Positions 1 to 9,535 of a stretch of DNA of 64,000 bases are shown piece by piece (within the stretch, counting starts at the first letter, position 1; every line of letters begins with the position of its first letter). Below the pieces are notes generated by a model that was not told where the DNA came from, did no database searches, and worked only from the letters and a program-made list of their open reading frames with translations. The stretch is from Cycloclasticus pugetii PS-1 (GTDB taxonomy: Bacteria > Pseudomonadota > Gammaproteobacteria > Methylococcales > Cycloclasticaceae), in contig NZ_ARVU01000001.1 of NCBI RefSeq assembly GCF_000384415.1, positions 1,550,001-1,614,000 of the forward strand, written 5' to 3'. The translations under genes and the position numbers were made by a program.

Positions 1-920
1 ACCAACGATGGAAAAAGCGAAAAAATGACGGTCGTGGTGTCATCATCAAATTCTTTCGACCCGGCTAACAAAGACGGGTCAGCTAACTGGTAAGTACCTT
101 CTTGATAGGTTCTTGTGTTATCACTCTTAACATCAGATAACTTACTTTCATCTTCTTTACTATTTTCCACCCACAACACGGAGTGCACATCATTATTTAC
201 GATAGTACCACCACCTAATGAAGCACGATAAATACCAAACGTTGGGTGAAATAAATGTAACAGACTCGCATGATAAGGGTCTTTAGTATTTTCTGAATAA
301 AACTTCCAATTACCAGCTATGTATTGACGAGTATGGCCGATCACTTCAATGGGCCCTTTTAAGATGCGCTTGAAATGATACGCTACATCTTCGCCCATAT
401 AAGTTTCAATATCAGGCGTTTCATCACTAAAGGTGCCAAAAATAACGCCCAGGTGATTAACAACACGAACTTTACGTAAGCTGTGTTGATCCTTAGCAAA
501 GTCTTTTGGCATCCCTCCCTTGCCGCCAAGGCCACGTTGAAAAGGGACTCCACGCAAATCACCTTTAGCATCAAATGCCCACTGATGGTAGACACATGTG
601 TAAGCACCATCTTCTGATTTGCCATGGCGCTCTCGGCAAATTTCCGCACCTCGGTGAGCACAGCGGTTCACCCAAGCGTAAATTTCATTATCTTGACCAC
701 GGGTAACAACCACCGGAGTGTCACCAATATAAGTAGACTTAAAACTGCCTTTTTCAGGCAACTCTGCTTCTGTCGATAAATAATTCCATGTCGGGCCGTT
801 ATGTATCTTTTTTTGCTCAAGATCGTAAACTTCACGACTATTAAATATTGAGTAAGGAACCGCCGTATGGTCTGTGCCAGCTGGCCATTTTAAATGTGGG
901 GGAGTTATTGCATTCATCAT
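1..920 (-). CDS. Aromatic ring-hydroxylating oxygenase alpha (Rieske) subunit, partial
   Basis: Large catalytic subunit of a Rieske non-heme iron oxygenase that hydroxylates an aromatic substrate; the C-terminus runs off the window start. About 306 residues are visible. The Rieske [2Fe-2S] ligands are C87-x-H89 and C109-x2-H112 (ending CVYHQW). The mononuclear iron site follows in NTKDPYHASLLHLFH (D214, H217, H222). The N-terminal region (GPTWNYL, GDTPVVVTRG, NRCAHRGA) resembles salicylate/anthranilate hydroxylase-type alpha subunits more than naphthalene dioxygenase, so a hydroxybenzoate-like substrate is likely but unproven. Start chosen at the ATG at 920, which follows AGGAGAAAG; a second ATG is adjacent. 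It lies 12 nt downstream of the beta subunit, the reverse of the usual alpha-beta order. No ferredoxin or reductase gene is visible here. Confidence 0.9.
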   Translation of the reverse strand, partial: MMNAITPPHLKWPAGTDHTAVPYSIFNSREVYDLEQKKIHNGPTWNYLSTEAELPEKGSFKSTYIGDTPVVVTRGQDNEIYAWVNRCAHRGAEICRERHGKSEDGAYTCVYHQWAFDAKGDLRGVPFQRGLGGKGGMPKDFAKDQHSLRKVRVVNHLGVIFGTFSDETPDIETYMGEDVAYHFKRILKGPIEVIGHTRQYIAGNWKFYSENTKDPYHASLLHLFHPTFGIYRASLGGGTIVNNDVHSVLWVENSKEDESKLSDVKSDNTRTYQEGTYQLADPSLLAGSKEFDDDTTTVIFSLFPSL

Positions 921-932
921 CTTTCTCCTGAC

Positions 933-1418
933 TTAAATAGGGATAACCATCAAGGTGGTAATTCTATGCGTGTCATAAATGACCACACGTTCTTTAAATT
1001 TAAGAACGCCATTTTCGCGAACAAGGAGATCAACATAGCGACCTACGTTATAAACGGTACTTTCACCATCATTACAGGTTTTAAAAACTGCGTAATTAGA
1101 CTGCACCTTAATAGTGTCACCATCTTCTGTACTGATAACAGGGTTACTTGTGATATGGCGATACCATTGAACTTGATAAATATTAGCGTGCCTTAACGCC
1201 GTAATTCTATCTTGCAACATACCTTGGCTATCACACCACATAATAGCTGTCGGCATACCTATTTCATGGTTTTCTCTTGGAATAACCTTATACAAGCAAT
1301 TTTCAGTAAAAAAATCTGGCCAACGTTCTAAATCATCATCATCGATACATTGAACGTAAGCATCAAGCAATTGACTGACTTCATGTTTTAATTCTGGCTC
1401 AATACTAGTACTTCTCAT
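933..1418 (-). CDS. Aromatic ring-hydroxylating oxygenase beta subunit
   Basis: Small, structural subunit of the Rieske oxygenase, 161 residues, typical of the family (cystatin/NTF2-like fold). Motifs such as RWPDFFTENCLYKVIPREN and the central DRITALR...YRHITSNP region are characteristic of beta subunits of the salicylate hydroxylase type. The start at 1418 is preceded by GAGGAGAAGG, a strong ribosome binding site. The alpha gene starts 12 nt after this stop, so both should be made from one transcript. The beta subunit has no catalytic residues; it probably supports the alpha3beta3 hexamer. Confidence 0.88.
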   Translation of the reverse strand: MRSTSIEPELKHEVSQLLDAYVQCIDDDDLERWPDFFTENCLYKVIPRENHEIGMPTAIMWCDSQGMLQDRITALRHANIYQVQWYRHITSNPVISTEDGDTIKVQSNYAVFKTCNDGESTVYNVGRYVDLLVRENGVLKFKERVVIYDTHRITTLMVIPI

Positions 1419-1536
1419 ACCTTCTCCTCAATCTATTGGGTGCGCTAAAAACACCGGCGCGGATGAGTATCGCATTGAGCCTTAAATGAAAAAATGATCG
1501 AGATCAGAAAGGACGTATTACCTTTAATATCTTAAA

Positions 1537-1572
1537 ATAAAAAAAGGCGCTCTGTTTAAATAACAGAACGCC
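1537..1572 (-). terminator. Rho-independent terminator after leuA
   Basis: An 11-bp stem with one mismatch (1546-1556 pairing with 1562-1572, loop TAAAT) is followed on the minus strand by a run of T (1537-1545). It lies about 85 nt after the leuA stop codon and separates leuA from the oxygenase genes, which therefore have their own promoter. Confidence 0.85.
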
Positions 1573-1657
1573 TTTCGCGTGTGTTGCAGCGTTGCCAGCA
1601 CATTAAAATATTAGTACTACTCTGCAAGCAAAGCCTCTAGTTTATTGGGCAGTCGAT

Positions 1658-3211
1658 TCAAACCCCTTCATAGGCTTGAGGGTGAATCCGCACACTATCA
1701 CCAAACAATCGATTGAGCGCATTGATATAGGCTTTTGCTGAGGCAATCACAATATCTGTATCCGAACCGTGGCCATTCACAATACGCCCTGCTTTTTCTA
1801 GCCTAACGGCAACTTCGCCTTGAGAGTCCGTCCCTTCAGTAACATTACTGACAGAATAAAGCTGAAGCGTAGCACCACTTTCCACGATTTTCTCAATGGC
1901 CTTAAATGTAGCATCAACAAGCCCACCACCTTGAGAGGTTTCTGTTTGCTCAACCTCATCTACCATTAACGTAATACAAGACTCAGGCATTTCCCCCGTT
2001 TCCGAACACGCTTTAACGGACACTAACTTAATCGCTTCACTAAAAGCTTCTTCCATTTTGAAGTCCGACACTAGGGCTTGAATATCTTCATCAAAAATTT
2101 CAGATTTTTTATCGGCTAAATCTTTAAAGCGACGAAAAGCATTATTTAACTCTTCTTGGCTATCCACCATTATGTTTAGCTTTTCTAAACGATCCTTAAA
2201 TGCACTCCGCCCAGATAATTTCCCTAATACTAATTTATTAGAATTAAGACCAACATCTTCAGCCAACATAATTTCGTATGTTTCGCGCGATTTCAACACC
2301 CCATCTTGATGAATACCCGACTCATGGGCAAACGCATTAGCACCCACAATCGCTTTATTCGGCTGCACAGGAAAACCGGTTATACCCGACACCAACCGAG
2401 AGCAGGTCATAATCTGAGTTGTATCCAAGCCAACATCACAGGGAAATAAATCCTGCCGTGTTCGAACCGCCATCACAACCTCTTCAAGTGCTGCGTTTCC
2501 TGCACGTTCACCTAAACCATTGATTGAACACTCAACTTGGCGCGCACCATTCATAACACCGGCTAACGAGTTCGCCACTGCCAAGCCTAAGTCATTATGG
2601 CAATGTGTTGAAAAGATGGCCTTATCTGAATTGGGTACATTTTCAATTAACTGTCGAATCGTGTTGCCGTATTGGTCTGGCAAGTTATAACCCACAGTAT
2701 CTGGAATGTTAATGGTTGTCGCACCCGCGTCAATAACCGCCTCAATAATCCGACACAAGAAATCAAGGTCTGAACGCCCCGCGTCTTCAGGCGAAAACTC
2801 AACGTTATCTGTGAAGTTTCTTGCCAATTTCACCGCATCAACAGCCTGTTCAAAAACCTGATCGGGGGTTAATAGCAACTTCTCTCTCATATGAAGTGGC
2901 GAGGTCGCAATAAAGGTATGGATCCGCGATGCATTTGCATCTTTAAGTGCTTCACCAGCACGTTCTATATCTGCTTTGTTTGCCCGCGCCAAACCACAAA
3001 CCACACTGTCTTTAACGGTTCTTGCAATTCCTTGAACAGCGGCAAAATCGCCTTCACTTGAAATAGGAAAACCTGCCTCAATAATGTCAACCTTCATTTT
3101 CTCTAATGCTTTAGCGATACGAAGCTTCTCTTCTGCAGTCATTGCTGCACCGGGGCTTTGCTCACCATCACGTAAGGTTGTATCAAAAATTATTAACTTC
3201 TCTTTACTCAT
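1658..3211 (-). CDS. leuA: 2-isopropylmalate synthase
   Basis: Condenses acetyl-CoA with 2-oxoisovalerate, the first committed step of leucine synthesis. At 517 residues it is full length for the bacterial LeuA type. The N-terminal HMGL-like TIM barrel begins with [13 protein letters not shown] (metal/substrate site), contains [14 protein letters not shown] (metal-binding histidines) and GNAALEEV, and is followed by the linker [17 protein letters not shown]. The C-terminal ~120 residues form the LeuA allosteric dimer domain (leucine feedback). A start with GGAG 8 nt upstream is good. It is a single gene, with its own terminator downstream and a 244-nt upstream region that contains hairpins and a leucine-rich small ORF (see findings). 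Confidence 0.97.
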   Translation of the reverse strand: MSKEKLIIFDTTLRDGEQSPGAAMTAEEKLRIAKALEKMKVDIIEAGFPISSEGDFAAVQGIARTVKDSVVCGLARANKADIERAGEALKDANASRIHTFIATSPLHMREKLLLTPDQVFEQAVDAVKLARNFTDNVEFSPEDAGRSDLDFLCRIIEAVIDAGATTINIPDTVGYNLPDQYGNTIRQLIENVPNSDKAIFSTHCHNDLGLAVANSLAGVMNGARQVECSINGLGERAGNAALEEVVMAVRTRQDLFPCDVGLDTTQIMTCSRLVSGITGFPVQPNKAIVGANAFAHESGIHQDGVLKSRETYEIMLAEDVGLNSNKLVLGKLSGRSAFKDRLEKLNIMVDSQEELNNAFRRFKDLADKKSEIFDEDIQALVSDFKMEEAFSEAIKLVSVKACSETGEMPESCITLMVDEVEQTETSQGGGLVDATFKAIEKIVESGATLQLYSVSNVTEGTDSQGEVAVRLEKAGRIVNGHGSDTDIVIASAKAYINALNRLFGDSVRIHPQAYEGV

Positions 3212-3455
3212 TTCTAAACTCCAAATGTCATCTTAATGACAAATTTTTACTTATACAATTAGCTAATTGCGTTTCACCTCGCCAGGTATATTCATTAGCC
3301 GCGTTGCGGCAGTCGAGCTAGGCTGAGAAGAAAAGACTTTGCAATGACAAAAAGGCGCACAGACACTTCACCAAAAGCGGCATTTAATGTTTTATTATTA
3401 TCTGTGACTATCATAGTGACTAATATAATCCATTTCCTTGGTATTTCAAGGCAAA

Positions 3456-3773
3456 TCATTCATTCGCTGAACGCGCACCTTTTTTGGTAACTTTTCCGGC
3501 TTCAGCACGTTGGCGTCTAACTTCTTTAGGGTCCGCAATTAATGGACGATAAATTTCAACGCGGTCTCCCACTCTCAATAGCGTATCTAGTTTACAAGGC
3601 TTACTGAAAACTCCCACCGCATTGTTGTCCAAATTAATATCCGGAAAATGTTTCAAAATCCCAGAGGCGTCTATCGCTTTTTGAACAGTCAACCCATCAT
3701 GAAAAGGGACAACTAAAATTAATTGTTTTTCTGGCGTTGCGTAAGCCACCTCTACATTACCCATAAACCTCAT
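3456..3773 (-). CDS. rnfH: RnfH/RatB family protein (ubiquitin-like fold)
   Basis: A 105-residue member of the RnfH (UPF0125) family: a small beta-grasp protein of unknown biochemical role, usually encoded beside ratA. Recognised from [11 protein letters not shown] near the N-terminus and [22 protein letters not shown] near the C-terminus, the typical family signature. It overlaps the ratA stop by 17 nt, indicating translational coupling. The true start may be the internal ATG at residue 4 (MGNVEVAYA), since homologues usually begin close to VEVAY. The lysine/arginine-rich C-terminal tail is unstructured. Confidence 0.9.
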   Translation of the reverse strand: MRFMGNVEVAYATPEKQLILVVPFHDGLTVQKAIDASGILKHFPDINLDNNAVGVFSKPCKLDTLLRVGDRVEIYRPLIADPKEVRRQRAEAGKVTKKGARSANE

Positions 3774-4188
3774 CTGCCCTTTTGATAAAACAATCCATTA
3801 GTGAACCACATATTTGACTAAATATGGCACTAAAAACAAAATTACTAACGGAACTTTTAAACTCAAAGTCCACTTCCATTGTTATTTTACAAGCATCTTC
3901 ACGAAGGTGCTTAAAACGCCATTCACCAGTCATAGACTTAAAAGGCCCTTCTAACAACTCAAGTTTAATGCTTTCACCTGCCGCTAATTGATTTTTCGTA
4001 CTAAAGACTTTGTGCAACACCTTCCAAGCCACTTCAAGTTCCGCCGTCATACTGTCTTGCGTTTCAGACAGCACTTTACTACTTTTACACCATTTCAAAA
4101 ACAATGGATACGATGCCACATCATTGACAAGGTCAAACATGTCTGCAGCTGAATGCCGCACTAAAGCACTGCGTTCTACTTTATGCAT
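3757..4188 (-). CDS. ratA: RatA family START-domain protein
   Basis: A 143-residue polyketide cyclase/START-like protein. RatA in E. coli associates with the 50S subunit and impairs 70S formation; in other organisms the family is linked to coenzyme Q handling (COQ10-like). Visible family features are [33 protein letters not shown] at the N-terminus and the C-terminal [21 protein letters not shown]. The neighbouring order ratA-rnfH beside smpB is conserved in many gammaproteobacteria; here a transporter gene is inserted between ratA and smpB. Its transcript probably also covers the transporter upstream (4-nt gap). Confidence 0.92.
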   Translation of the reverse strand: MHKVERSALVRHSAADMFDLVNDVASYPLFLKWCKSSKVLSETQDSMTAELEVAWKVLHKVFSTKNQLAAGESIKLELLEGPFKSMTGEWRFKHLREDACKITMEVDFEFKSSVSNFVFSAIFSQICGSLMDCFIKRADEVYG

Positions 4189-4192
4189 CGCC

Positions 4193-5545
4193 TTAGATCA
4201 CATCAATTGATTTTAAGAAGACAATAACGACTGCCAGAGGTGATATAAATTTTACTAAAAACAGCCAAGTTTTATACAGCCACTGCCGCTTAAGGCTTAA
4301 TTCCTTTACGCTATCTTCTTCACTCATCACCCAACCGGCAAAAACAGCTATGCATACACCACCCAAAGGCAACATGATATTTGCTGTTAGATAATCTAAA
4401 ATGTCAAAAAATGTTTTACCAAAAAAAGTAACATCTGCTGTTAGGTTAAAGGATAAAACCGTACCTATACCCACGCCCCATGTGACAAGACCCGCCCAGA
4501 TACATGAACGCATGCGGCTCATTTTTTTATTTTCAACCAACCAGGCAACAGCTGGCTCTATCAGAGATATTGATGAGGACCATGCTGCAAACACAAGTAA
4601 TATAAAAAACAGCGTACCAAATATTGAACCATACGCCATATGCCCAAAGGCAATTGGCAATGTTTGAAAAATAAGGCCCGGTCCACTAGCTGGTTCCATA
4701 CTATTAGCAAAAACAATGGGGAAGATAGCCAAGCCTGCCAATAACGCAACCATCGTATCCGCCAACCCAATCAGCATAGTGGTTGAACCAATTGAAACCT
4801 TAGACGGTAAATAAGAGCCGTACACCATGATCGCCCCCATGCCCAAACTAAGCGTAAAGAACGCATGTCCCATTGCGGTCAACACACCTTCACTGGTCAT
4901 TTTCGTAAAATCTGCCTTAAATAAAAACGAAACGCCTTCTTCAAACGCACCACGCTCCATGGCGTAGCCCACCAATAAAATCAAAATAGCCAACAACGCA
5001 GGCATCAAGAACTTCACCGTTCGTTCAAGTCCTTTCACACCTCTAGCAACCACAAGCATCGTCACAATCATAAACAAACTATGCCATGCTAGTAGCTTTT
5101 CTGGGTCTGCCACAAAGGTGGCAAAGATATGACTAACTCCGTCAGCCGTAGCACCTTCAAAAACGCCCGATGCAACACGTACAACGTAGGCCATAGCCCA
5201 ACCAGCAATAACACTGTAGTAAGACAAAATTAAGAACCCTGCGATAACACCCAGCCAGCCTAACCACGACCAATATCGGCTCGCTTTCGCTTCTGTTGCC
5301 AACGTTCTCATTGAATTAATGGGGCTTTGTCTTCCACGACGGCCCAACATTATTTCAGCCATCATAATGGGGATGCCTATGATCAAAATGCACAATAAAT
5401 AAATAAGCACAAACGCACCACCACCATTTTCACCTGCAATATAGGGAAACTTCCATATATTGCCTAAGCCAACGGCCGAACCTGTAGCTGCCAAAATAAA
5501 GGCCAATCGGGATGACCATTCTCCATGTTGCGATATCTGTCTCAT
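4193..5545 (-). CDS. Sodium-dependent (NSS/SNF family) amino-acid-type transporter
   Basis: A 450-residue inner-membrane secondary transporter of the neurotransmitter:sodium symporter family. The hallmark of TM1 is ATGSAVGLGNIWKFPYIAGE (residues ~20-40), with the unwound helix that holds Na+ and substrate. The remaining protein shows about ten further hydrophobic segments, with FFTLSLGMGAIMVYGSYL in TM6. The substrate cannot be read from sequence; bacterial members import amino acids or similar amines. The length (about 11-12 TM) is normal for bacterial members. It starts at 5545 and is transcribed toward ratA, with only 4 nt between the genes. It is divergent from smpB, 109 nt away. Confidence 0.9.
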   Translation of the reverse strand: MRQISQHGEWSSRLAFILAATGSAVGLGNIWKFPYIAGENGGGAFVLIYLLCILIIGIPIMMAEIMLGRRGRQSPINSMRTLATEAKASRYWSWLGWLGVIAGFLILSYYSVIAGWAMAYVVRVASGVFEGATADGVSHIFATFVADPEKLLAWHSLFMIVTMLVVARGVKGLERTVKFLMPALLAILILLVGYAMERGAFEEGVSFLFKADFTKMTSEGVLTAMGHAFFTLSLGMGAIMVYGSYLPSKVSIGSTTMLIGLADTMVALLAGLAIFPIVFANSMEPASGPGLIFQTLPIAFGHMAYGSIFGTLFFILLVFAAWSSSISLIEPAVAWLVENKKMSRMRSCIWAGLVTWGVGIGTVLSFNLTADVTFFGKTFFDILDYLTANIMLPLGGVCIAVFAGWVMSEEDSVKELSLKRQWLYKTWLFLVKFISPLAVVIVFLKSIDVI

Positions 5546-5654
5546 AAACCTTGAACGTTTGTTATTGATAATAAATTAACCCAACTTTACTATTTAACCA
5601 AGTTATTAGCTGACTTTTATAGCGATAAATCAACGCCTCGCTTAGAATATCGAC

Positions 5655-6131
5655 ATGGCAAGCAAAAAGAAAAAAACACATCCTAATTCCATCGCATCTA
5701 ACAAAAAAGCGACACACGATTATTTTATCGAACAACGTTTCGAAGCAGGCATGGTCCTTGAAGGCTGGGAAGTTAAAAGCATCCGTGACGGACGTGTTCA
5801 ATTAAAAGAAAGTTATGTCGTTATAAAAAATGGTGAAGCCTGGCTGGCCGGTGCACATATATCACCACTTTTGTCTGCCTCAACTCATATCGACCCAATG
5901 CAAACACGTTTACGAAAGCTCTTATTAAATCGTCGTGAACTTATCAACCTTGTTGCACTAGTCGAACGTAAAGGCTATACGATTGTTCCCTTATCAATGT
6001 ATTGGGTTAAAGGCCGCGTAAAACTAGAAATCGGTTCGGCTAAAGGTAAACAGCTACATGACAAACGCGCCTCGGCTAAAAATAAAGACTGGCAGCGTGA
6101 AAAACAGCGCATCATGAAGCATTCAGGCTAG
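5655..6131 (+). CDS. smpB: SsrA-binding protein SmpB
   Basis: A 158-residue protein that binds the tRNA-like domain of tmRNA and delivers it to stalled ribosomes for trans-translation. Family signatures are [34 protein letters not shown], the [12 protein letters not shown] helix, and the basic C-terminal tail KDKRAS...[13 protein letters not shown] that mimics a codon-anticodon duplex in the decoding centre. Its partner ssrA lies 226 nt downstream on the same strand, a classical arrangement. The ATG at 5655 gives the expected length. Confidence 0.97.
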   Translation: MASKKKKTHPNSIASNKKATHDYFIEQRFEAGMVLEGWEVKSIRDGRVQLKESYVVIKNGEAWLAGAHISPLLSASTHIDPMQTRLRKLLLNRRELINLVALVERKGYTIVPLSMYWVKGRVKLEIGSAKGKQLHDKRASAKNKDWQREKQRIMKHSG

Positions 6132-6334
6132 GCATACCAGCTACCTCACTTAAAATATCTAAGGCATGCTCCCCTTTTTTCACCTTTAAAAATTAAAACT
6201 TGGCTAAAACACATCCTCCCTGTGTTAATAACGGGTTGACATCCCTGCTATTAAGCCTACATAAACGCATAACCACCTGTTTTTTTCTTCTCAATGAAAG
6301 AATTATTCACTATATTTGTGAACCTTTCATAATG

Positions 6335-6340
6335 TATAGT
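6335..6340 (+). promoter_or_regulatory. Possible -10 box of the ssrA promoter
   Basis: TATAGT lies 18 nt before the mature tmRNA 5' end, as expected for a short leader removed by RNase P. No good -35 is visible at 17 bp. A TTGACA at 6236-6241 is farther upstream and could serve another start. Confidence 0.35.
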
Positions 6341-6357
6341 ATCGAACCATAACCAAA

Positions 6358-6733
6358 GGGGGTGACCTGGCTTCGACGTGGGTAGCAAAACCTTAGGTGC
6401 ATGCCGAGCTTTCAGGAATCTCGTAAAACATCTGAAAAATTATAGTTGCAAACGACGACAACTACGCAATCGCTGCCTAAACACCAGTAGATTGCTGTCT
6501 GACTGGAGCCGTGCTTATGCGTCCAGCGATCTTCGGATCATCTCAGGCATCATAACTCATAAGATCGTATTGAAGCTTGTTCGGGGCGGATGTACTAAAA
6601 CTTAACCGAAATCGTCTTTGGTCTTCCTAGCCTATCGGGTAGCCACTGATTAAACTAAAAGTTATAGGATAAGCATGTAGAGCCGAGGGCGGAGTGCTTG
6701 CGGACGCGGGTTCAATTCCCGCCACCTCCACCA
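6358..6733 (+). ncRNA. ssrA: Transfer-messenger RNA (tmRNA)
   Basis: A 376-nt one-piece tmRNA that rescues stalled ribosomes and tags the nascent peptide. The 5' end GGGGGUG pairs with the 3' end CACCUCC (7 bp), followed by discriminator A and an encoded CCA (6731-6733). The tRNA-like T-arm reads GGGTTCAATTCCC near 6708-6720. The mRNA-like part starts with resume codon GCA at 6448 and encodes ANDDNYAIAA followed by TAA (6478-6480); proteobacterial tags usually end in LAA or similar. The 3' segment (6711-6726) is duplicated at 44462-44477, marking it as the attachment site of a genomic island. smpB is immediately upstream. Confidence 0.97.
6711..6726 (+). repeat. Left attachment core (att) within the tmRNA 3' end
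   Basis: TTCAATTCCCGCCACC, part of the T-arm and acceptor stem of tmRNA, is repeated exactly at 44462-44477 in the same orientation. A P4-type integrase gene begins 172 nt after this core. Integration into the 3' end of ssrA by such integrases is well known, so this is read as attL of the island. Confidence 0.8.
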
Positions 6734-6760
6734 AAAGATAGTCCCATAAGGACTTAGAAA

Positions 6761-6802
6761 AACCCATAAAGCCAATAGAAACAAGGTTTTGTGGGTTTTT
6801 TT
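6761..6802 (+). terminator. Terminator after ssrA
   Basis: A 10-bp stem (6761-6770 with 6788-6797, including one G-U pair) is followed by a T-run. It ends the ssrA transcript and shields the integrase. It probably came with the island, because an older ssrA-type terminator is found beside the displaced att copy at 44512-44541. Confidence 0.75.
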
Positions 6803-6846
6803 ATGCCTATAGCTTCCTAGAAGCATCCATCAAATCCTAGTTTTTT

Positions 6847-6895
6847 AGTAACACTCGTAGTAACATCAAGACAAATACAAAAACCCAGTGTTACT
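6847..6895. repeat. Putative integrase arm-type sites, left end
   Basis: Two direct copies of AGTAACAY start at 6847 and 6859 (12 bp apart), and an inverted copy AGTGTTACT lies at 6887-6895 just before the integrase start. Two copies with the same 12-bp spacing occur at the opposite end of the island (44388 and 44400). These are likely integrase arm-binding and/or autoregulatory sites. Confidence 0.6.
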
Positions 6896-6898
6896 ACG

Positions 6899-8143
6899 AT
6901 GCCAAAAATAACTAAACCACTTACCAATACAGAAGTTAAACAAGCAAAGCCTAAAGACAAAGAATTCAACCTTTCAGATGGCGATGGGCTCTCTTTAAAA
7001 GTTAAGCCAAGCGGGTCAAAACTATGGTTTTTCAATTATTACCGCCCGCACTCTAAAAAGAGGGCTAACATGAGTTTTGGTTCATTCCCAGAAGTATCAC
7101 TGGCGCAAGCACGTGCAAAAAGATTAGATGCAAGAGCATTACTGGCTAACGATATAGACCCTCAGGAACACCGCAACGAACAAAAACGTATCAACGGTAT
7201 TGCTCACGCTAATACACTAGAGCACATCACCTTAAAATGGCTCGAAGTTAAAAAAGGAGCTATTTCTAGTGCTCATGCAGAAGACACTTGGCGATCCCTA
7301 GAGCTCCATATATTTCCAAATCTAGGAAAGACTCCAATTCACAAAATCAGCGCCATTAAAACGATTGAAGCCATCCAACCTATTGCCGCCAAAGGTAGCC
7401 TAGAAACAGTTAAACGCCTATGTCAAAGACTCAATGAAGTTATGATCTATGCCGTCAACTCTGGCATTATTAAAAGCAACCCTCTAGCAGGCATTAGCAA
7501 AGCATTTCAGAACCCTGTCAAAAAACACCTACCAACACTAAAACCTGATGACTTACCTTTGTTTATGGCAACTCTGTCTAAAGCCAGTATTAAATTAACA
7601 ACACGCTGCTTAATTGAGTGGCAACTTCACACAATGGTACGACCGAGTGAAGCGGCCGGCTCACGTTGGGAAGAAATTGATTTAAACAACCAGCTTTGGT
7701 CTATCCCAGCCAAACGTATGAAGAGCAAAAAACCACATACCGTACCACTAACCCCTCAAGCACTTTCTCTGCTAGACATAATGAAAACCATTAGTAGCAA
7801 CAGCGAATATATCTTCCCATCTGACAGGGATCCAAGAAAACCCACGAATTCACAAACCGCTAATACAGCCATTAAACGCATGGGGTTTGATAAACAACTT
7901 GTTGCTCATGGTTTGCGTTCAATAGCCAGCACCACTCTAAATGAAGAAGGATTTGATCCTGACGTAATCGAAGCTGCGCTAGCCCATACTGGTAAGAACG
8001 AAGTTCGCAATGCCTACAATCGCACCGACTACCTAAATCGAAGAAAACCAATTATGGCATGGTGGAGCCAATATATTGACAAGGCCGCTTTTGGCAACAT
8101 GGCGTTAACTGGGAAAAATGGCCTGAAAGTCGTTTCCAGATAA
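6899..8143 (+). CDS. P4-type tyrosine site-specific integrase
   Basis: A 414-residue integrase that recombines the island with the ssrA 3' end. The N-terminal DUF4102 arm-binding domain occupies about residues 5-90 (LSDGDGLSLKVKPSGSKLWFF). A core-binding SAM-like domain follows at about 105-200, and the catalytic domain at about 215-385 with R248 (TMVRPSEAAG), H337-x2-R340 (HGLRS), H363 (LAHTGKNEVRNAYNR) and nucleophile Y373. All catalytic residues are present, so it may be active. It is positioned 165 nt after the tmRNA 3' end and points into the island, the standard arrangement. The start overlaps the upstream inverted repeat, suggesting autoregulation. Confidence 0.95.
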   Translation: MPKITKPLTNTEVKQAKPKDKEFNLSDGDGLSLKVKPSGSKLWFFNYYRPHSKKRANMSFGSFPEVSLAQARAKRLDARALLANDIDPQEHRNEQKRINGIAHANTLEHITLKWLEVKKGAISSAHAEDTWRSLELHIFPNLGKTPIHKISAIKTIEAIQPIAAKGSLETVKRLCQRLNEVMIYAVNSGIIKSNPLAGISKAFQNPVKKHLPTLKPDDLPLFMATLSKASIKLTTRCLIEWQLHTMVRPSEAAGSRWEEIDLNNQLWSIPAKRMKSKKPHTVPLTPQALSLLDIMKTISSNSEYIFPSDRDPRKPTNSQTANTAIKRMGFDKQLVAHGLRSIASTTLNEEGFDPDVIEAALAHTGKNEVRNAYNRTDYLNRRKPIMAWWSQYIDKAAFGNMALTGKNGLKVVSR

Positions 8144-8280
8144 ACGAATAGATCACTAAAGACCACTCAGTTTCTTGAGTTAACATAAAACCTCAAGCCT
8201 TATATTCACACGCATCATAAAGCCAACACCTAAAAACAATATTTAGCTGAAATGATTAACGATTTCATTGTTTAAATATA

Positions 8281-8472
8281 TTAATGGCAACGACTATTTT
8301 TAACTTTATCCTCTAGCCACTGATTCACATCCTCTTCTAGCCAACCAACGGCTCGCCCACCCAACGAAATAGACTCAGGGAACTCGCCCCTTGAAATTCG
8401 CAAATAAATTGTGCTTCGAGATAATCCTGTTCGACTTTTAATTTCCGGAAGCCTAAGTACTTTATGTGTCAT
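8281..8472 (-). CDS. AlpA-family DNA-binding regulator / excisionase-like protein
   Basis: A 63-residue winged-helix (MerR-like) protein of the AlpA type. In P4-like and CP4 elements these act as transcriptional regulators of the integrase or as excisionases. Signature: LRLPEIKSRTGLSRSTIYLRISRGEFPESISLGGRAVGWLEEDVNQWL, covering nearly the whole protein. It is convergent with the integrase gene, separated by 137 nt. Upstream on its own strand is the long gene-free region that may encode a structured RNA. Confidence 0.9.
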   Translation of the reverse strand: MTHKVLRLPEIKSRTGLSRSTIYLRISRGEFPESISLGGRAVGWLEEDVNQWLEDKVKNSRCH

Positions 8473-8640
8473 GCTAAACCCTTTATAGTTAATTTAATTA
8501 TCTCTACATCGTCAGTTTTAATTAACTCAAACAAAAGAAATTAAAACGATTGACATGTATATATCTAAATGTTAGAAACATTATATCAGGGAAAAGCTAT
8601 ATCACTAAGTAAGCCAAAACACGGTAAAATATTACGATTT

Positions 8641-9245
8641 CCCTCGCTACCCACATTCGCATAATGGCATGCCATCATTTGATGCCCCTCGTCAGAGGAT
8701 ACCCATAAAAAGCTAGGAGAGAACACTCAATTAACTTGAGCTAGAATGGTAACACGCGATAAACCCACAAGCTAAAGAGGCTGGTTCGCGGACTTGAATC
8801 GAATACCGAGTGCAAATCAATGCTAAGCACTGCTGATAAGGCTAGGCAAGGTGATTTAGATAAACGAGGAAACTTATCTCATAAATCACTTACTCCCTTT
8901 ACAGATTGACTTCTCGATGTCTTATGCGATCAACCAGTGTTATCAACAATGCAGATTAGGATCGCACTCATCACCCCCCAGAGAAACCCAGCGGCTTACG
9001 GGGTCACCACGTGATTACAGAAGTAATAGATAGCAGGGAGCACTCTAACCTATGCGGTCGGCATAGCACTTGGCATTCATAACTCCCGAGAGGTCCACAC
9101 AGTTACCCCATAAGCTAAAACAGGAATTGCTGACTATATGATCCGGGTATTACAGCCAAGTCAGGCCGCATCAACATAATGATAGTCATTCGCCAAATGT
9201 TGCTGAGAAAAACTACTGGGCTGAATACAAAATTGTAGCCAAAAA
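8641..9245 (+). ncRNA. Candidate large structured noncoding RNA
   Basis: About 600 nt with no plausible reading frame on either strand but many local perfect stems: GGCAT/ATGCC (8666-8686), CCTC-GTCA-GAGG (8687-8698), CTCAA/TTGAG (8726-8740), GTGATTTA+GATAA with TTATC+TAAATCAC (8851-8889, 13 bp with one 3-nt bulge), TGCGATC/GATCGCA (8925-8966), GGGAG/CTCCC enclosing CTATGC-GGTCG-GCATAG (9036-9087) and CAACAT/ATGTTG (9172-9202). Putative unpaired segments on the plus strand are A-rich (GAGGAAAC, GAGAAACCC, CTGAGAAAAAC), as in structured RNAs, which suggests plus-strand transcription. The identity is not recognised. It is not tmRNA or RNase P, and no reverse transcriptase is nearby. An untranslated element origin is the alternative. 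Confidence 0.4.
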
Positions 9246-9535
9246 AACTAGACCACTACAAACACTCTATTTCAAACAAAAAAGGCCTTACTTAACGACC
9301 TTATCTTTTTCTGAAATAATATGTTTAGCAATATAGAGATGATGAAAAAAAGCTAACCGCTTTATTTGTTTAGATAGTTATGGGGCACGCCTTGAAGAAT
9401 ATAGGCTTGGCAAAGAATTTATACACCTCTAACTCTACGGATAAATAATATCTAACATACAGCTATCCTATTAAACACAGATAGTACAGCAGTTATATAT
9501 GAATAACAAGCAGCAATACGTAAAGAGAGGAAAAT
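9246..9535. other. AT-rich gene-free leader before the YfjJ-like gene
   Basis: About 290 nt of AT-rich sequence with no gene. A weak hairpin AAGG/CCTT followed by ATCTTTTT (9282-9310) could be a poor terminator for the structured RNA region. The gene at 9536 has a good AGAGAGGAAA ribosome binding site just before its start. Confidence 0.35.

Noticed and set aside
6378-6605. Long open frame inside ssrA
   Set aside because: It overlaps the tmRNA; the true coding part is only the tag at 6448-6480.
8641-9245. Group II intron or retron
   Set aside because: No reverse transcriptase or maturase nearby and no domain V-like hairpin was recognised.
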